Both the position numbers and the translations under genes were made by a program. Below are positions 22,975 to 33,654 of a stretch of DNA of 64,000 bases, piece by piece. The notes beneath the pieces are model-generated. The model saw only the letters and a program-made list of their open reading frames with translations, had not been told where the DNA came from and searched no databases. Location of the stretch: positions 32,769,150 through 32,833,149 of the forward strand of contig OY365810.1 in the NCBI GenBank assembly GCA_959347315.1, in the 5' to 3' direction. Each line of letters starts with the position of its first letter. Position 1 is the stretch's first letter. Source of the DNA: Bimastos eiseni (lineage: Eukaryota > Annelida > Clitellata > Crassiclitellata > Lumbricidae).

Positions 22975-24404
22975 TCACGCGGCCACCAAGTCTTCATTAT
23001 CAACTCAGGAATTAAATGACTCAGGATGACTCAACCATTTCACCAGCGACTTGTTTCCCCGTTTCCTGATAACTTTTTCTATTCTAAATATTTCTTGATT
23101 AGTCTTCTGTAGCTCCTGTTCGTAAAATGAGCCCTGTATTTCCTCACCATTATAATCAGTAATCTTATAAGTTGGTGGATCCATGTATTGAATCTTTGAA
23201 ATTGTGATGATCTCTTCCGTCCATCTCGGTGTAAAACCTTTTTCAAAGATGTTCTTCTTCTTCGTTATTCTAACTTTATCACCGATCGAAAACCTGGGTA
23301 TAATAGGTTCCGAGATGTCATCACCGTATAAGTTCATCCAAACTACCTTTACATTCATTTTCAAACTAGCTTTAGAGGGTGTCATTTTAATGGAAGAATG
23401 CCTAGTTTCATTATAATTACTAACCATTTCATCCAACACATAGATATATCGTCTAGTTGAATTAGTTGTAAAATACTTAAACATTTTTTCACGCATTGTT
23501 CTATTCCAACGCTCAACAACGCACGACTTTTCTTCGTTCTCCGAAGAATACAACTCGACTAATTTCTTAACGTCTTTATTATAAAATTCTTTACTTTATC
23601 CACCCAAACCTTGCCTGGTCTTCTACCGCTCTCGAATATTTCCACGAAGCCACTAGCCGTAGATTTTCCACTCTTATCATTTAATGACACGCTCCAACCG
23701 TACTTGGAAAACTCATCTATTACGGTTAGTAAGTATTTCACACCATCGTTATCTTTAGCAAAAGCTTACATATCTACTAAGCAGCCCATATTTCATCTAT
23801 ACCACCAACGTACAACTTCCTCTTCCTAAAACGTCTTACTACAGGCTTATGTAACTCATCCGCGAGTTGGTCGGTCCATTGTAATTTTTGGCTTTTTTTA
23901 AACCTAACCCGAGATTAGCTTTGGTAGATAATATAAGTTTCACAAGACTTCTTTCTATTCACTCTCGTAAACTAGGATTAGGAAAATTATCTGAACTCAT
24001 TAACCATCGTTCTATCGGCGACATTCCTAGAAGCTGTATCCGCGTGTTGGTCGTAAGCTAAATCATGATGATATGCAGCGTTGTCGACTCTATTGACGGG
24101 CTTCGACCAATCCTTAGGAGTTCCATCGGAATTCAGCCTCAAATCATGTCTAGTACCAGGACCAGTAAATGAATGTCCCGGCAAGTGCATCTCACCTGGA
24201 TATTTAGCCCACAGCAGCTTAATATCGCTGGTAACCGAATTTAAAGATCCAACTAAATCACCACCTTCAGAAGACTTCACGAATTGTATCTTTGTCTTTC
24301 CACATATATCACATGTGCCTCTAAGCATTGACCTTCCATTTTTCGTTGTAACATTTTGAATATTTTTAGTTTCACGTACGAGTTTTACACTTTACGCAAT
24401 ACAT
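22975..24404 (-). pseudogene. Polinton phospholipase A2-integrase fusion, broken
   Basis: The N-terminal half (ATG about 24404) has a CxxC pair 'CDICG' and then a parvovirus-VP1-type PLA2 domain: 'GPGT' calcium-loop-like motif and 'AAYHHDLAY' with the catalytic His-Asp. The second half is a retroviral-type DDE integrase with a C-terminal chromodomain ('RIEKVIRKRGNKSLVKWL'). PLA2-integrase fusions are known in animal Polintons. Lesions are a frameshift near 24370, stops or frameshifts at about 23985-23780, and a small deletion near 23783 that removes the region of the first catalytic Asp. The second Asp ('WVDK', about 23600) and the Glu ('VVERWNRT', about 23520) survive, with another frameshift between them. 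The chromodomain is cut by a TGA at 23005-23007 where the family normally has Trp. Integration would require this protein; this copy is inactive. Confidence 0.9.
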
Positions 24405-24434
24405 CCTTTTTAAATACAATTAGATATATTTAAA

Positions 24435-25209
24435 ATGGAAGTCAAAGATTTATCGTGGAACGACGTATTATCTAAGAGATTCAAGAATCCTCTTTTACCT
24501 AGAAGTATAAGAGGGTTAGTCGTAGGAAAGTCTGGATGCGGTAAGACGACTTTATTGTTTAACCTACGTCTAAGACCTGGATGGCTAGACTACGACAATC
24601 TGCAAGTATTGGGAAGATCTCTCTTTCAACTAGGGTATAAAATACTCAAGCAAGCATTTGAAGAAAAAATACCGAAAGAAACCATCATCGGGCTATTCAA
24701 TTGCCAAGACGAGACCGTGAGACTAAATGTTCCGCCGGCTTTAGTAGTTGAGGCAATGGCTAAACACTTGTATAAAAAATCTGATATCTGCTGTAAGTTC
24801 ATCGAATCATCTGAAGACGTGCCAGATCCGAGAGACTTGAACCGTGACAAGAAAAACTTGATGATTTTCGATGATTTACAGTTAGAAGAGCCAAACAAAT
24901 GTGAGACCTTCTACAACCGAGGAAGGCATAGTAACGTTGATTGCTTCTACCTCGCTCAAAATTATTTCAAACTACCTAGACAGACGATCAGAGAGAATGC
25001 AAACTTTATCTACTTGTTTCCTCAAGACCAGAAAAATATTAATCACATTTACCACGATCATGTAAGTACAGTCATGCCATAGGGTGAGTTTAAGAAACTA
25101 TGTGAAACAGCCTGGGAGCAACCTCATGGATTGTAGTGATAGGTCAGACTAGTAATAAGAATAACGGCAAGTATAGTAGCGGTTTCGATGAATTCTACAT
25201 TCCATTATA
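24435..25209 (+). pseudogene. Polinton FtsK/HerA-type packaging ATPase, 3' broken
   Basis: The first 215 codons are intact. Walker A GKSGCGKTT is at residues 31-39, Walker B 'NLMIFDDL' at 141-148, and a conserved 'AQNYFKLPRQTIRENA' segment follows, as in genome-packaging ATPases of Polintons, virophages and related viruses (A32-like). A TAG at 25080-25082 and a one-base shift near 25133 separate the last forty or so codons, which end at 25209. The start ATG is directly preceded by 'tatttaaa'. It would have driven DNA translocation into capsids. It lies 30 bp from the divergently transcribed PLA2-integrase, so the two share a promoter region. Confidence 0.92.
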
Positions 25210-25232
25210 AAAAAATCTTTTATATTATAAAA

Positions 25233-26023
25233 ATGGAATCGATTCTACAAAATATTGCAGACTACACCGAAAGGATCGCTCGTTACACAGAGCCAAAGTC
25301 ATCGTTTTACATATTATTGAGTGATAAGAAAGAGTTCGCGAATAAGGACTCGATTCAAACCGTTGATTCAGTTAGATAAAGATAAAAAGTACGAGATGGC
25401 TCTTGTCAATCTGGAAACATATTTTTCATTCCCGAACATCGATGAGACTAACAACAACTTTTCGTATTCGCCGAATGGTGGAGGTATGTGGGTTACTATA
25501 ACCATCCCCGAAGGCTGCTATGAAATTACAGACATTAACGAATACGTCCAGATAATCATGAAAGAAAACGAGCATTATCATATAACGAAGAATACAATAT
25601 TAAGATAGAAGCAAAAAGCAACACGTTAAAGATTGTTTTACATCTAGCGGATAATTACATGGTCGATTTCTGGGCGTTGAACTCTATCGGAAAAGTCCTC
25701 GGTTTCGATAGACGGCGTTATTCAGCAGGGTACCAAGAATCGGAGAATATAGTGGACACAATGAGTGTCAGTAATCTGAGAGTAACGAGCGATATCATCG
25801 GGGCTTCCTATAGCAACGGAACGACTGATAATATAATTTATTCCTTTTTCCAGAATGTAGGGTCCGGCTATAAGATTATCGAAGCGCCTAGAAATTTGAT
25901 ATATCTTCCAATCACCCTATCCACGATTTCGACGTTGAAACGTCTCTCACAGACCAAAATGGCCAACTAATTAATCTACGAGTTTAGGAATTAGCGCTGA
26001 GGTTTCATATAAGAGAGGCTTAA
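25233..26023 (+). pseudogene. Polinton capsid-type protein (likely minor capsid/penton), broken
   Basis: The start is preceded by TATTATAAAAATG. The reading passes through three frames: 25233-about 25330, then about 25330-25590 ('MALVNLETYFSFPNI'), then 25590-about 25940 ('SNSIGKVLGF'-like region, 'YSFFQNVGSGYKI'). The end carries a further shift, an internal TAG near 25985 and a terminal 'RFHIREA' at 26023. I recognise the protein as a conserved, roughly 260-residue Polinton product found in many invertebrate genomes. Its likely identity is the single jelly-roll minor capsid (penton) protein, which is my inference from size and position. It sits between the ATPase and the small hydrophobic gene. 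At least three frameshifts and one stop inactivate it. Confidence 0.7.
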
Positions 26024-26046
26024 AAGTTCTTGTAGTTTTATATAAA

Positions 26047-26647
26047 ATGAGTCGATACACAAATGTCAAAGTTAATATTTCGGAAGGACGAAAAGACAAA
26101 ATGAAAAGATCTCTACAAGCGGGAACCGGCGTTAACATTGGATTAAAGCACAACGATTTAAATGGAACCCACGTTTTAGCTCTTACACAGGCGCAGTTAA
26201 CAAGTTAGCTAAGGCGTATCAGGGTGGATCAGGCGCGACTATAAAAATGAGTAAAACGCAATTAATACATAATGCCAAAGTCGAAGGTGGATTTATCGGC
26301 GCTATTTTACCGTTTCTAGCAACTGCGGGTAAATTTCTGCTTTCGAGCGTATTACCGAGCTTAGCAACGGGCGCATTAACAGGAATAGGTGCAGCGGCCG
26401 GATCAAAAGTCATAGACAAAGTCACGGATCGGGCGGTGCAATATATCTCAATAGTCGAGGTAAAAACTACAAGATAGTGCAACAAGGGCATGATCTTTAC
26501 CTGAAGCCATGGCAAGGTTCTGGACTCGATGGTGTGGGAGAAGGATTGTATCTGAAAACAGGCTCGGGATTCGTAAATGGTGAAGGGCTTATCCTTGGAC
26601 CAGATTCACCGTTTAAAAACATTCCACTTCTCGGATTGTTACTGTAA
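26047..26647 (+). pseudogene. Conserved Polinton protein with central hydrophobic segment, frameshifted
   Basis: Starts at TATATAAAATG. The N-terminus 'MSRYTNVKVNISEG' is followed, after a frameshift near 26195, by 'KMSKTQLIHNAKVEGGF' and a hydrophobic Ala/Leu/Gly-rich stretch (about 26295-26400) that could insert in membranes. A second shift near 26450 leads to Gly-Leu-Tyr-Leu repeats ending 'NSPFKNIPLLGLLL'. This architecture is common in invertebrate Polintons. By position and hydrophobicity it may be a minor virion or membrane-active protein comparable to adenovirus pVI/pX, but that is a guess. An internal ATG at 26250 also has a 'tataaaa' in front. Confidence 0.65.
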
Positions 26648-26692
26648 TTTTTTTCTTATCTCAGCTAAAATAAAAAGTCATTCCAGTATAAA

Positions 26693-27096
26693 ATGTATCA
26701 TTATCCGATTCACAAAATGTGGTGGACGAAACCCAAAACTGTAAAATCTATGAGAACACAACCGAGATCCGTCACGTGGAAGGCGTGTGAGGGTATGTGG
26801 GATGTCAAGCATAGACCGCAAAGACAAATGGGTGGTTTAAGATGGAAGTTTTTTGCTCAAGAAGCGATAACTATTCATTCATTGTTATACCGTTAGGCTT
26901 AGGTGTCCGAATGACTAAAGGATCGTGTAGGGTTTCGCTTCATCCGGAATTTATAGAAGCGGGGTGTCGACTGCTGAGCGATACCGTTACTGGACTGGAT
27001 ATTTTACTCGATATTAAGATGTTTAGAGAACTTGGAGCTGTCACCATAAACGAAGGAGACTCATTATGTTATGTCGATTACCGCGTCAACGAATAA
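26693..27096 (+). pseudogene. Polinton small gene, function unknown, one frameshift
   Basis: Starts at 'agtataaaATG'. A Trp/Lys-rich first part ('MYHYPIHKMWWTKPK', to about 26845) overlaps a second frame ('NYSFIVIPLGLGVRMTK', to 27096), so a single frameshift near 26845 probably splits one protein of about 130 residues. I do not recognise a domain. The reading direction and start signal group it with the capsid-side genes. Confidence 0.55.
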
Positions 27097-27137
27097 AACT
27101 TGAATTCCATTTAAAAAATATTCTTCGATATTATAAA

Positions 27138-27224
27138 ATGGAATTGAACAAAGCAAACACCTATCGCCTTCAGAAAATATCTGAAATTCAACAGGAAATC
27201 TTACGACATGGCGAAATGAGATAA
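27138..27224 (+). pseudogene. Truncated N-terminus of a conserved Polinton gene
   Basis: ATATTATAAAATG leads into 'ELNKANTYRLQKISEIQQEI', the beginning I associate with a conserved Polinton protein of about 150 residues that carries a hydrophobic Gly/Ala-rich middle. Here the frame ends after 28 codons and the downstream part is missing. The convergent protease stop (27242) follows after only 17 bp, so the rest, and possibly the major capsid gene, has been deleted. Confidence 0.55.
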
Positions 27225-27241
27225 ATAATCTGTAAAAAATA

Positions 27242-27688
27242 TCAAAAGAGTGTTAAAATAGTCGAATACAATTCGTTTACGACTTCTTGAAATTTATAAC
27301 CATCGTTGATCGTCTTCTTCAATACATACAAACATAAATGACCGCAAAACACTTGGCCGTCTGGCTGTATTCGTTCACTGTTGTAAAATAGCGGCCTTTG
27401 TAGATAATTTATCAATTCAGTAGAAGGAGGAAGTCCGCAGCTGTCGAAATAAATTTTATCATTACCGCGCTTGATTCAACACGTCCAATGCGTTCCTTTA
27501 CCGTCAGAATCATCTAGATTAAGGGTGCCACATTCGTTCGCTCTCGGCCTCTTCGGCAACTCGTCTCCTAGAAAAACTCCTCTGAAATTATTTATATTTA
27601 GTTTCCTCGCCGCTTCGATTAGATCAACGTTCGACAAGGCAATATTAGGTAGCGTTACACCTTCAACATCGATTAGTCTAGTGTTCAT
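27242..27688 (-). pseudogene. Adenain-like cysteine protease, one in-frame stop
   Basis: Starts at 'atataaaATG' (27688). 'NFRGVFLGDELPKRPRANEC' is followed by the catalytic His in 'GTHWTC', then a TGA (27476-27478) where related proteins continue, then 'YFDSCGLPP' and the nucleophile Cys in 'FCGHLC' (about 27346). This is the His...Cys order of adenovirus-type maturation proteases (Ulp1/C5 fold) universal in Polintons. The role is capsid and pre-protein cleavage. The single stop between the two catalytic residues inactivates the copy. It shares its start region head-to-tail with the 3' end of the polymerase gene (stop at 27690). Confidence 0.9.
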
Positions 27689-27689
27689 T

Positions 27690-30600
27690 TTATATTAGTG
27701 AATAATGTCCATATGCTAAAGTGTGAATTCCATCTTGCTGAATCACTCGTTTATCATCATCCGCTGAGAGGGCTACCTTGTTGACTTCTTCGGTGTAGAT
27801 ATCGTGAGGATGCGGCCGAATTACATTTATCTTTCTCAATTGCTCTCTCTTGGTGAACAAGCAGTCTTTATAATCTTCGTGAGTGATTGATTTCTTAACG
27901 ACATTCTTCCTGACACCTTTACATTTTTTGTGGTCTACTCCAGCCATCTTGTACGAATACAGTTTCGATCTTAAACCTACAAACTCTTCGATCTGTTTAC
28001 CAGCTGCTTCATCTTTGAACATGCCAATGACCTTTTTGTTGATGCCAGTTTCTATGCCAGAGGGGTGGTCTTTAGGATAGTCGCTAGTGTCGAACCTACT
28101 TGTAATGTCGGGTGCTATATCGGCGTAGAAGTCTTTGGTCTTAATTTCATAGGCCAAAGAATCTGTATCTGTAAAAAGTAACTTTGCTCTATCTTCAAAC
28201 TTTTTCTTGATGTGATTATAATGAAAATCGTACATTGTAGTTTTACTTAAGTCTAAGATACACATACCAAGAGGCTTGTCGCAACATAGCTTCGTCCGTT
28301 TCATGTGAATGGCGATTAGGTTTTCGTCAAAACTTGTTCGAGTATCGTAACTCATTCTCGCTGCTAGCTTGAGGGCTTGCTTCTCGGTGCAAACCCATTT
28401 TATGTCTACACGATTCTCAATATTCTCGGATGTCTTACCAAACACACTATTGTTCATTAGTTTTAAAAAGTCCTTTTCGAAATCGTTGGTGGCTCTGGTC
28501 CTCAGATTAGTATTTAGATTTATATACTTTTTAAGCCAAGCACTTTCTTCAAATTTAATTCCTCGATGAATTTTCATTATCTTCAAACCAAAACTTTCAT
28601 ACTGCTTTAAATTCTCGTAATGGACTTTACTTTATTACACAGGTTTGGAATCAGTTTTGACACATCCGATCCTTTAGCCTTTACACTCTCAGGAGCAAGA
28701 GGATAGTCGTTGTGAAGATCGTGCAATTCTCTAGGATATTCCAAATCGACTTCTAATATAGATGGTGAAGATCTCCAATCGTTTAGCTCATCGTTACCCA
28801 TCCATTGGAACCCATGAGTTGGTAAATTCCTACACATTGCCCATCCGTTCAGGTTTTTCGCATCTAAATAGGTTATAAATGTTGAAGGCTTGCTATCGTC
28901 AAACGCTTCTCCCATATACTTATTGTTTGCTTGTCCTTGACGGTGCGAAATGGTGCTAACACCTCCCCTTATCCCATGCTTAACCATTAGTATCATATCA
29001 TAGTCGCTCAACAACTCCAACTTTACTCCTGTCAACTTCAACGCAGCGTCCCAAGCAAGACCCGGCGAAGTATAATACCAGGCGGGATCTAGGGTATAGT
29101 TCTCACTGCATACTACTATAAAATTCTCAAATACATCAGCAAGCAGGAGAACATCAGTCACATTATATAAATCGTGGTATTCTCTCAACGTCTTGAATCC
29201 GAATTCTTTCCGTACCATCTGTTCATGGTTGTAGTCTTCGTCACTAATACCTGAGTCGTTGAGTATTGAGTAGAATGCTGACTTTGGTGGTAGTTCTGTT
29301 TCGTTCAGTGGCTCGACGGAATCAACATAATTGTAAGGATAAAATCCTTTTCTAAGTAAGAGATCGAGCTGATTACCAGAATAGTGTTTGCTTACACTGA
29401 TCTTAGCTCAGGTTCTTCGATAAAGCGTCGAGACTCGATGCCATGAATCTATAACTATCAATGAAACGTAATTCTCGTTTAACTAATATTTCCTTATTTT
29501 CTTCATTCGTAAATTTATCGACTACGACTTCTTTGCTAAACGAGATATACATTTCTTCGTTGTTGGGAATGCAGCAAATCTTTTCGTTATCATCACCTCG
29601 TAATTTCTGTACGAATAGATGACTGTCATAACCGGATAGGTTATGGAACAATACTGGGAAAAACTTGGGAACTATATAATTTAGATTACAATTCTTATGA
29701 GCGGCGCCTCTATATTTTCCAGTTAAATGGCAATGGTCTCTAACTCGATCTTTACCTAGTTCGCCTTCGCATATGTGACAAAGGATAGCGGAATCGAATA
29801 GCGCCTGTTCTTTCTTTCCGAATATCATTCTCTATGGAAATTTAAATCGATCATAAATATCTTTTATATTATCTATAAGAGTGTTTACGAAGATCTGAGC
29901 TACATCATCGTCTTCGCTATTTGCTGTGAAAGTTATGGGAGATTGTGAATATAGGTCATCGTAAAAACATTTTATATAACAGCAGAAAGAACTTGGGACG
30001 TGTTTTTGATATCTGTTGGTGCAAGGCATGCTGGGATCTGGTTGACAAGTGTCTATAGGTTTAATTAAAGATTTTAAATCGGCGTACACGACAAAGGGAA
30101 CTCTCATCTTTCTATTAGAATTTTTGAAATTCAACATTGTTCCTGGTTCTGGAAGTTCTATCTTTTGAGAGGTGTGTTGGGAACAATACTCGGTGTGTTT
30201 TTTTGATGACTCTAGCTCTCTATATCCTATCAAACACCGCTTACAATAGTGCATCGAAGTGTATGAGTTTGCGTTATGAACCGCCATCAGTCTGTTGAAG
30301 TTCTTTATCCAACAATAATGCTTCTTTTGTTCGTCAGAAATGAGTAATAGGTCTACACTGATATCGCTCTCGTGCTTCGATAAATATAGTGGGAATAGGT
30401 AAACATCTTTCTCATGACCAAAAACATTAATACTAATATTATTATTTCTCTCAAACTTACTTATCACATTAGCATCAGCTGCGACTGGGAATTCAATGCC
30501 GGACCAATTAAGTTCCTCAGACTGCTTGATTAATTCTTTCGTAATTCTTTCCGAATGTTCCTCAAAGGGGTTTAAGGTTGTCGTTACACGCCACTTGAAA

Positions 30601-31451
30601 CATTCTTCGTCTTCGTTCTTCATATTAACAATAGCCTTTTTACTCTCTAGACATTTCGGTAGTGGAATGTAAGAACTACCCTTCAGCGGTTTATAAACGA
30701 CCGTGTTGATTTCTAATTTTTGAACCGCTTTAAGTCTCCAGTTACTACCACGCAGCTGGAAGGCAGCCATTGATTCTAACATTTTATCTTTCGTGTTGTT
30801 ATAAATTTCGCTCGTGTCGGTGGAGTTTAAAATCACCTCAGTATTTGAAACGAACGGAAAATCCTTGGTATCTACTCGCCCGGGTTTCATATCAACACGC
30901 TCCATTGTGCAGGTGAGGACAAAGTTGACCTTAGTCTGTCAATTTCTAGACAAAAGGTCTTCCAGTTGTGGTTGAGCTGCTTTGAGAAAAGATGTGGGGT
31001 CAATTCCGTTTGCTCCTTCGACCGTGTATTGTTTCGTGAAGCCCTTGATAGCTGCGGCCGTCTCTTTTATCTCGCGTGTTTTCATAAGGATTTTACTGAA
31101 TATAGAATTCACTTTGGCTTTCAGTGCTTCTATCTTCTCATTCACCTTTCTCTTTGGTTCTTCAATCCACTTTGCGAACGCATTAATCCCGGACTTTGTA
31201 TTATCAAGGACTTTTCGTATCGCTGAGACCGGTACGGGAGCGATTGATGGGATTCCAATCTCGGGAACGGGTGCGTCCAGCAAACTAGCATTGGATGAGA
31301 TTGGCGCAAAATGTGAGGGGATGAGCGTTTGAGACACATTAGCTTAGATTTTAGCAATCAAATCCGCTTTACGCAGTCTCATATAACCAACCATACCCTT
31401 CTGTTTCGAAATTTTTCTTAGTTCGATCACAGTTTGCTTCGAATATTCCAT
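27690..31451 (-). pseudogene. Protein-primed family B DNA polymerase (Polinton polB), broken
   Basis: One original frame of about 1250 codons. The N-terminus (31451-31347, 'KQTVIELRKISKQKGM') is a short SAP-like helix pair. Next come a linker with 'LLDAPVPEIG', the N-terminal domain, a CxxC...HCH zinc/HNH-like insertion (about 29780-29715), an exonuclease and a polymerase. Visible motifs are Exo II 'NLSGYD' (about 29640), Exo III region 'YHDLYNVTDVLLLAD' (about 29180-29130), motif A 'YLDAKNLNGWAM' (Asp at 28864), motif B 'KLMNNSVFGKT' (about 28463) and motif C 'FTDTDSL' (28169-28161). Exo I reads ADLK (30080-30072), so the usual catalytic Glu is Lys. Lesions: TAA 31344-31346, TGA near 30939, TAG 29832-29834, frameshift near 29400, frameshift near 28622. 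A second upstream in-frame ATG lies at 31505, also behind 'tataaa'. The enzyme would replicate the element; this copy cannot. Confidence 0.93.
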
Positions 31452-31509
31452 TTTATATTGGAGTGGCATTCCTTTAAGTCGAAGTGGGAAAATATTTTCA
31501 CCCATTTTA

Positions 31510-31544
31510 TATATGAGAGAATTTTTGTTTGATTGTTGAAAAAT
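31510..31544 (-). promoter_or_regulatory. Candidate polB promoter/start signature
   Basis: 'ctcatatataaaATG' directly in front of 31505 and 'caatataaaATG' in front of 31451 match the TATAAAATG signature seen at the other Polinton genes (near 25233, 26047, 26693, 27138 and 27688). Confidence 0.5.
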
Positions 31545-31853
31545 GACTCATCATCGAAACTGCTGACTCATCATCGAAACTATTGGAAAATCCCGTGACT
31601 TTTGACCCATTGGCGGACGTTTTGACCAGGGGCTTTGTGCATGAATTGTGGCTCATCATCGAAACTATTGGAAATTTCCTGGCGTTTTTCTTAGTCTGTT
31701 GGTTGATGTTTGACCTAGGAGTTTAGGTTTGTGTAGGAATTGGTAATTTTTAACCTGGTTATAGGTTAAAAATACGTTTTGGCAACCTATTAGGTGGGTG
31801 ATTTTGAGCTATGTTATGGTCAATTGTCCCAGATAGCGCGTTTTATACCTACT
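31545..31853 (-). repeat. Polinton right terminal inverted repeat
   Basis: Reverse complement of the left TIR, with an additional tandem copy of the 'ctcatcatcgaaact' motif at the inner side (about 31544-31580), so the motif occurs three times here. It is followed by the TATATA duplication. Confidence 0.93.
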
Positions 31854-31929
31854 TATATATGTAACGGTTTTACATGGCATCAATTGAAAGCGATTACAGA
31901 TCTTTGTCAGCAGAGATGTTCTTTTCAAT

Positions 31930-32300
31930 GAAACACATTTCTGCTCCATAATAATCATGAGCATTATTATTATCATCTTCATCGACGTCGTTATCAGCAA
32001 CATCAGTTTTACTAACACCATTATCATCATTATTTTTATTATCGTCATCATTATTGTTATTATTATTATTATTGCCATTAATTTCATTATTATCGCTATT
32101 ATTATCGCTATTATTTCCATCGTCATTATTATCACATTTACCATTACAATTGTCATATTTATTGCATTTGATTTTATTAATAATAATAAAATAATAATAA
32201 TAATAATAATAATAATAGTGATTTCATTGTTATTATCATAATTATTTTTTTATTATCATTATCATTATCTTCATTATCCTCATCGTCATTATCATGATCA
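31930..32300. repeat. (ATT)n / (ATC)n microsatellite
   Basis: Degenerate trinucleotide array with an (AAT)n segment at 32175-32215. It gives Ile/Met-rich artefactual frames on both strands. Confidence 0.9.
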
Positions 32301-33255
32301 TGAAGCCACCCGTGGGACTATCTCCCTATTTCGTGAATCAAATGCAAAAGCGTGGGTACCTGGAAAATGCGAATGGTTCAGCTGTCAGCGAAATGATTTT
32401 GAGGCAGAACAGGGCACCAGATGGCTGTAGTGAATTCCACAGATTGTGGCCAGTGTGTTACGAAGCGAGGAAACCACAAGACTCATGTTGTTTATTGCGT
32501 CCTCTTGATAGCCGCTGCTTCATTTCACCATATCGGATGAGACGAAAGGAGTTGTCACGTCCGGACGTGTAATGGATGGCAGCCATCCGTCTTCTCTTAA
32601 CGCAACCATGCATTGCACGCTCAGAGAATTGTGCCGATCTTATCCAGCAACGGAATGCCACCAGCGCTGCTTAAGTTTAACTTATCTCGGAGACACAGAC
32701 AAACGGTTCGTCCCTATACTTCTCATTTGCTCTTTTTCTTCCTTATCATGCTTTCCAAAACGCGTCTTCGGCTACTTCCCATGCTGCTCCTTCTTCTTCC
32801 TCTTCTGTTCCTCCGCTCTGTCTAAGTTGGTTTTCCTGATTCGCCTTCCAATCTTTCTCGTATCCTTCGTATCATCATCTTTTCCCCCTTTTCATTCCTC
32901 TTTCGTGGCTCTTGTTCCTCTTTCATGCACCTCAAGCACTTCTGCTTGACTTTCTCCTTCTCCCCTCCTTCCTCTCCTCGTCCTCCTCCTCCTCCTCCTC
33001 TTGTGATTGTCGATATCAAAGGAGCGTCTAAAGAGTCCCCTACAGATGCCAACCACACCAAAAGGTCAAACGCCCTGTTAACGAACACGCGATAATGTTC
33101 CTGGATGATTCCAGAACGTGTGGATTCCCTATTTCGCCTGTGTACATTGCCTTGCGTAGTTTTAACACTGGGAATTAATGCCATCTCTTCACTTCTCTGC
33201 AAGCCAGCTCTAGTCGTGGACGTTGAAATCGTGTGTCTTTTGTTTTCATTTATTT
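32300..33255. other. No recognised gene; pyrimidine-rich tract
   Basis: 32690-33000 is strongly pyrimidine-rich on the + strand (TCC/CTT) with a CCT run at about 32975-33000. Open frames here (+ 32572-32949, - 33202-32822) reflect that bias. No domain is seen. Confidence 0.45.
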
Positions 33256-33257
33256 AT

Positions 33258-33315
33258 TTATCTTGAGGATTTATACAGCGCCCCTTCAAGACATCTACTC
33301 AGAAGCGCTCCCTGG
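33258..33315 (-). repeat. LINE 3' tail copy
   Basis: 'cagcgccccttcaagacatctactcagaagcgctcc' type sequence matches the tail behind the LINE ORF end at 42483-42540 and a shorter copy at 50012-50042. I read it as the 3' terminus of the same LINE family, minus orientation. Confidence 0.65.
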
Positions 33316-33499
33316 TTAAATAGGACAGTCTTAAGGTTCGCAAAATATTGCTGTCACATGCACACACATTCATGTTCACATACTCACAAACACACACACT
33401 AACTTGGGCTACACATACAGGTACAACCCTATTCAGGTCTATCAAGCTACCCCGGTCTCTTGCCTGCATGTGTCTATGCAAGTTTTAAGGGTAAGTTGT

Positions 33500-33650
33500 T
33501 GGCACACTTGGTGGTTAGAGCGTTCGGCTTGTGCCATGATAGCATGAGTAAGTTCGATCCTCCATTAAGGTGGTCACTGTGTATAGGGACCTTGAGCAAG
33601 TCCCCGCGCACAACAAATGCCAGCGTCATCGATATTCTACAGTAGTAGGC
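33500..33650 (+). repeat. tRNA-derived SINE (family A)
   Basis: A-box-like 'ggtggttagagcg', B-box-like 'agttcgatcctcc', then 'tagggaccttgagcaagtcc', 'gcgcacaac' and 'gatattctac', the same succession as at 13940-14070. Confidence 0.8.
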
Positions 33651-33654
33651 CTAC

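Larger units (their letters stand above)
22694..31853. mobile_element. Polinton/Maverick (adintovirus-like) element, degenerate
   Basis: A self-synthesising DNA transposon of about 9.16 kb. It is bounded by terminal inverted repeats starting AGTAGGTATAAA and flanked on both sides by the 6-bp duplication TATATA (22688-22693 and 31854-31859), as expected for Polintons. Content from left to right: phospholipase A2-integrase (-), packaging ATPase (+), capsid-type protein (+), three or four small genes (+), adenain-like protease (-) and protein-primed DNA polymerase B (-). Typical Polintons are 15-20 kb and also carry a major capsid gene, which I cannot find, so an internal deletion is inferred near 27.2 kb. 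Nearly every gene carries stops or frameshifts. The two TIRs differ by about a dozen substitutions and one indel of about 10 bp, so the insertion is old. Confidence 0.95.
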
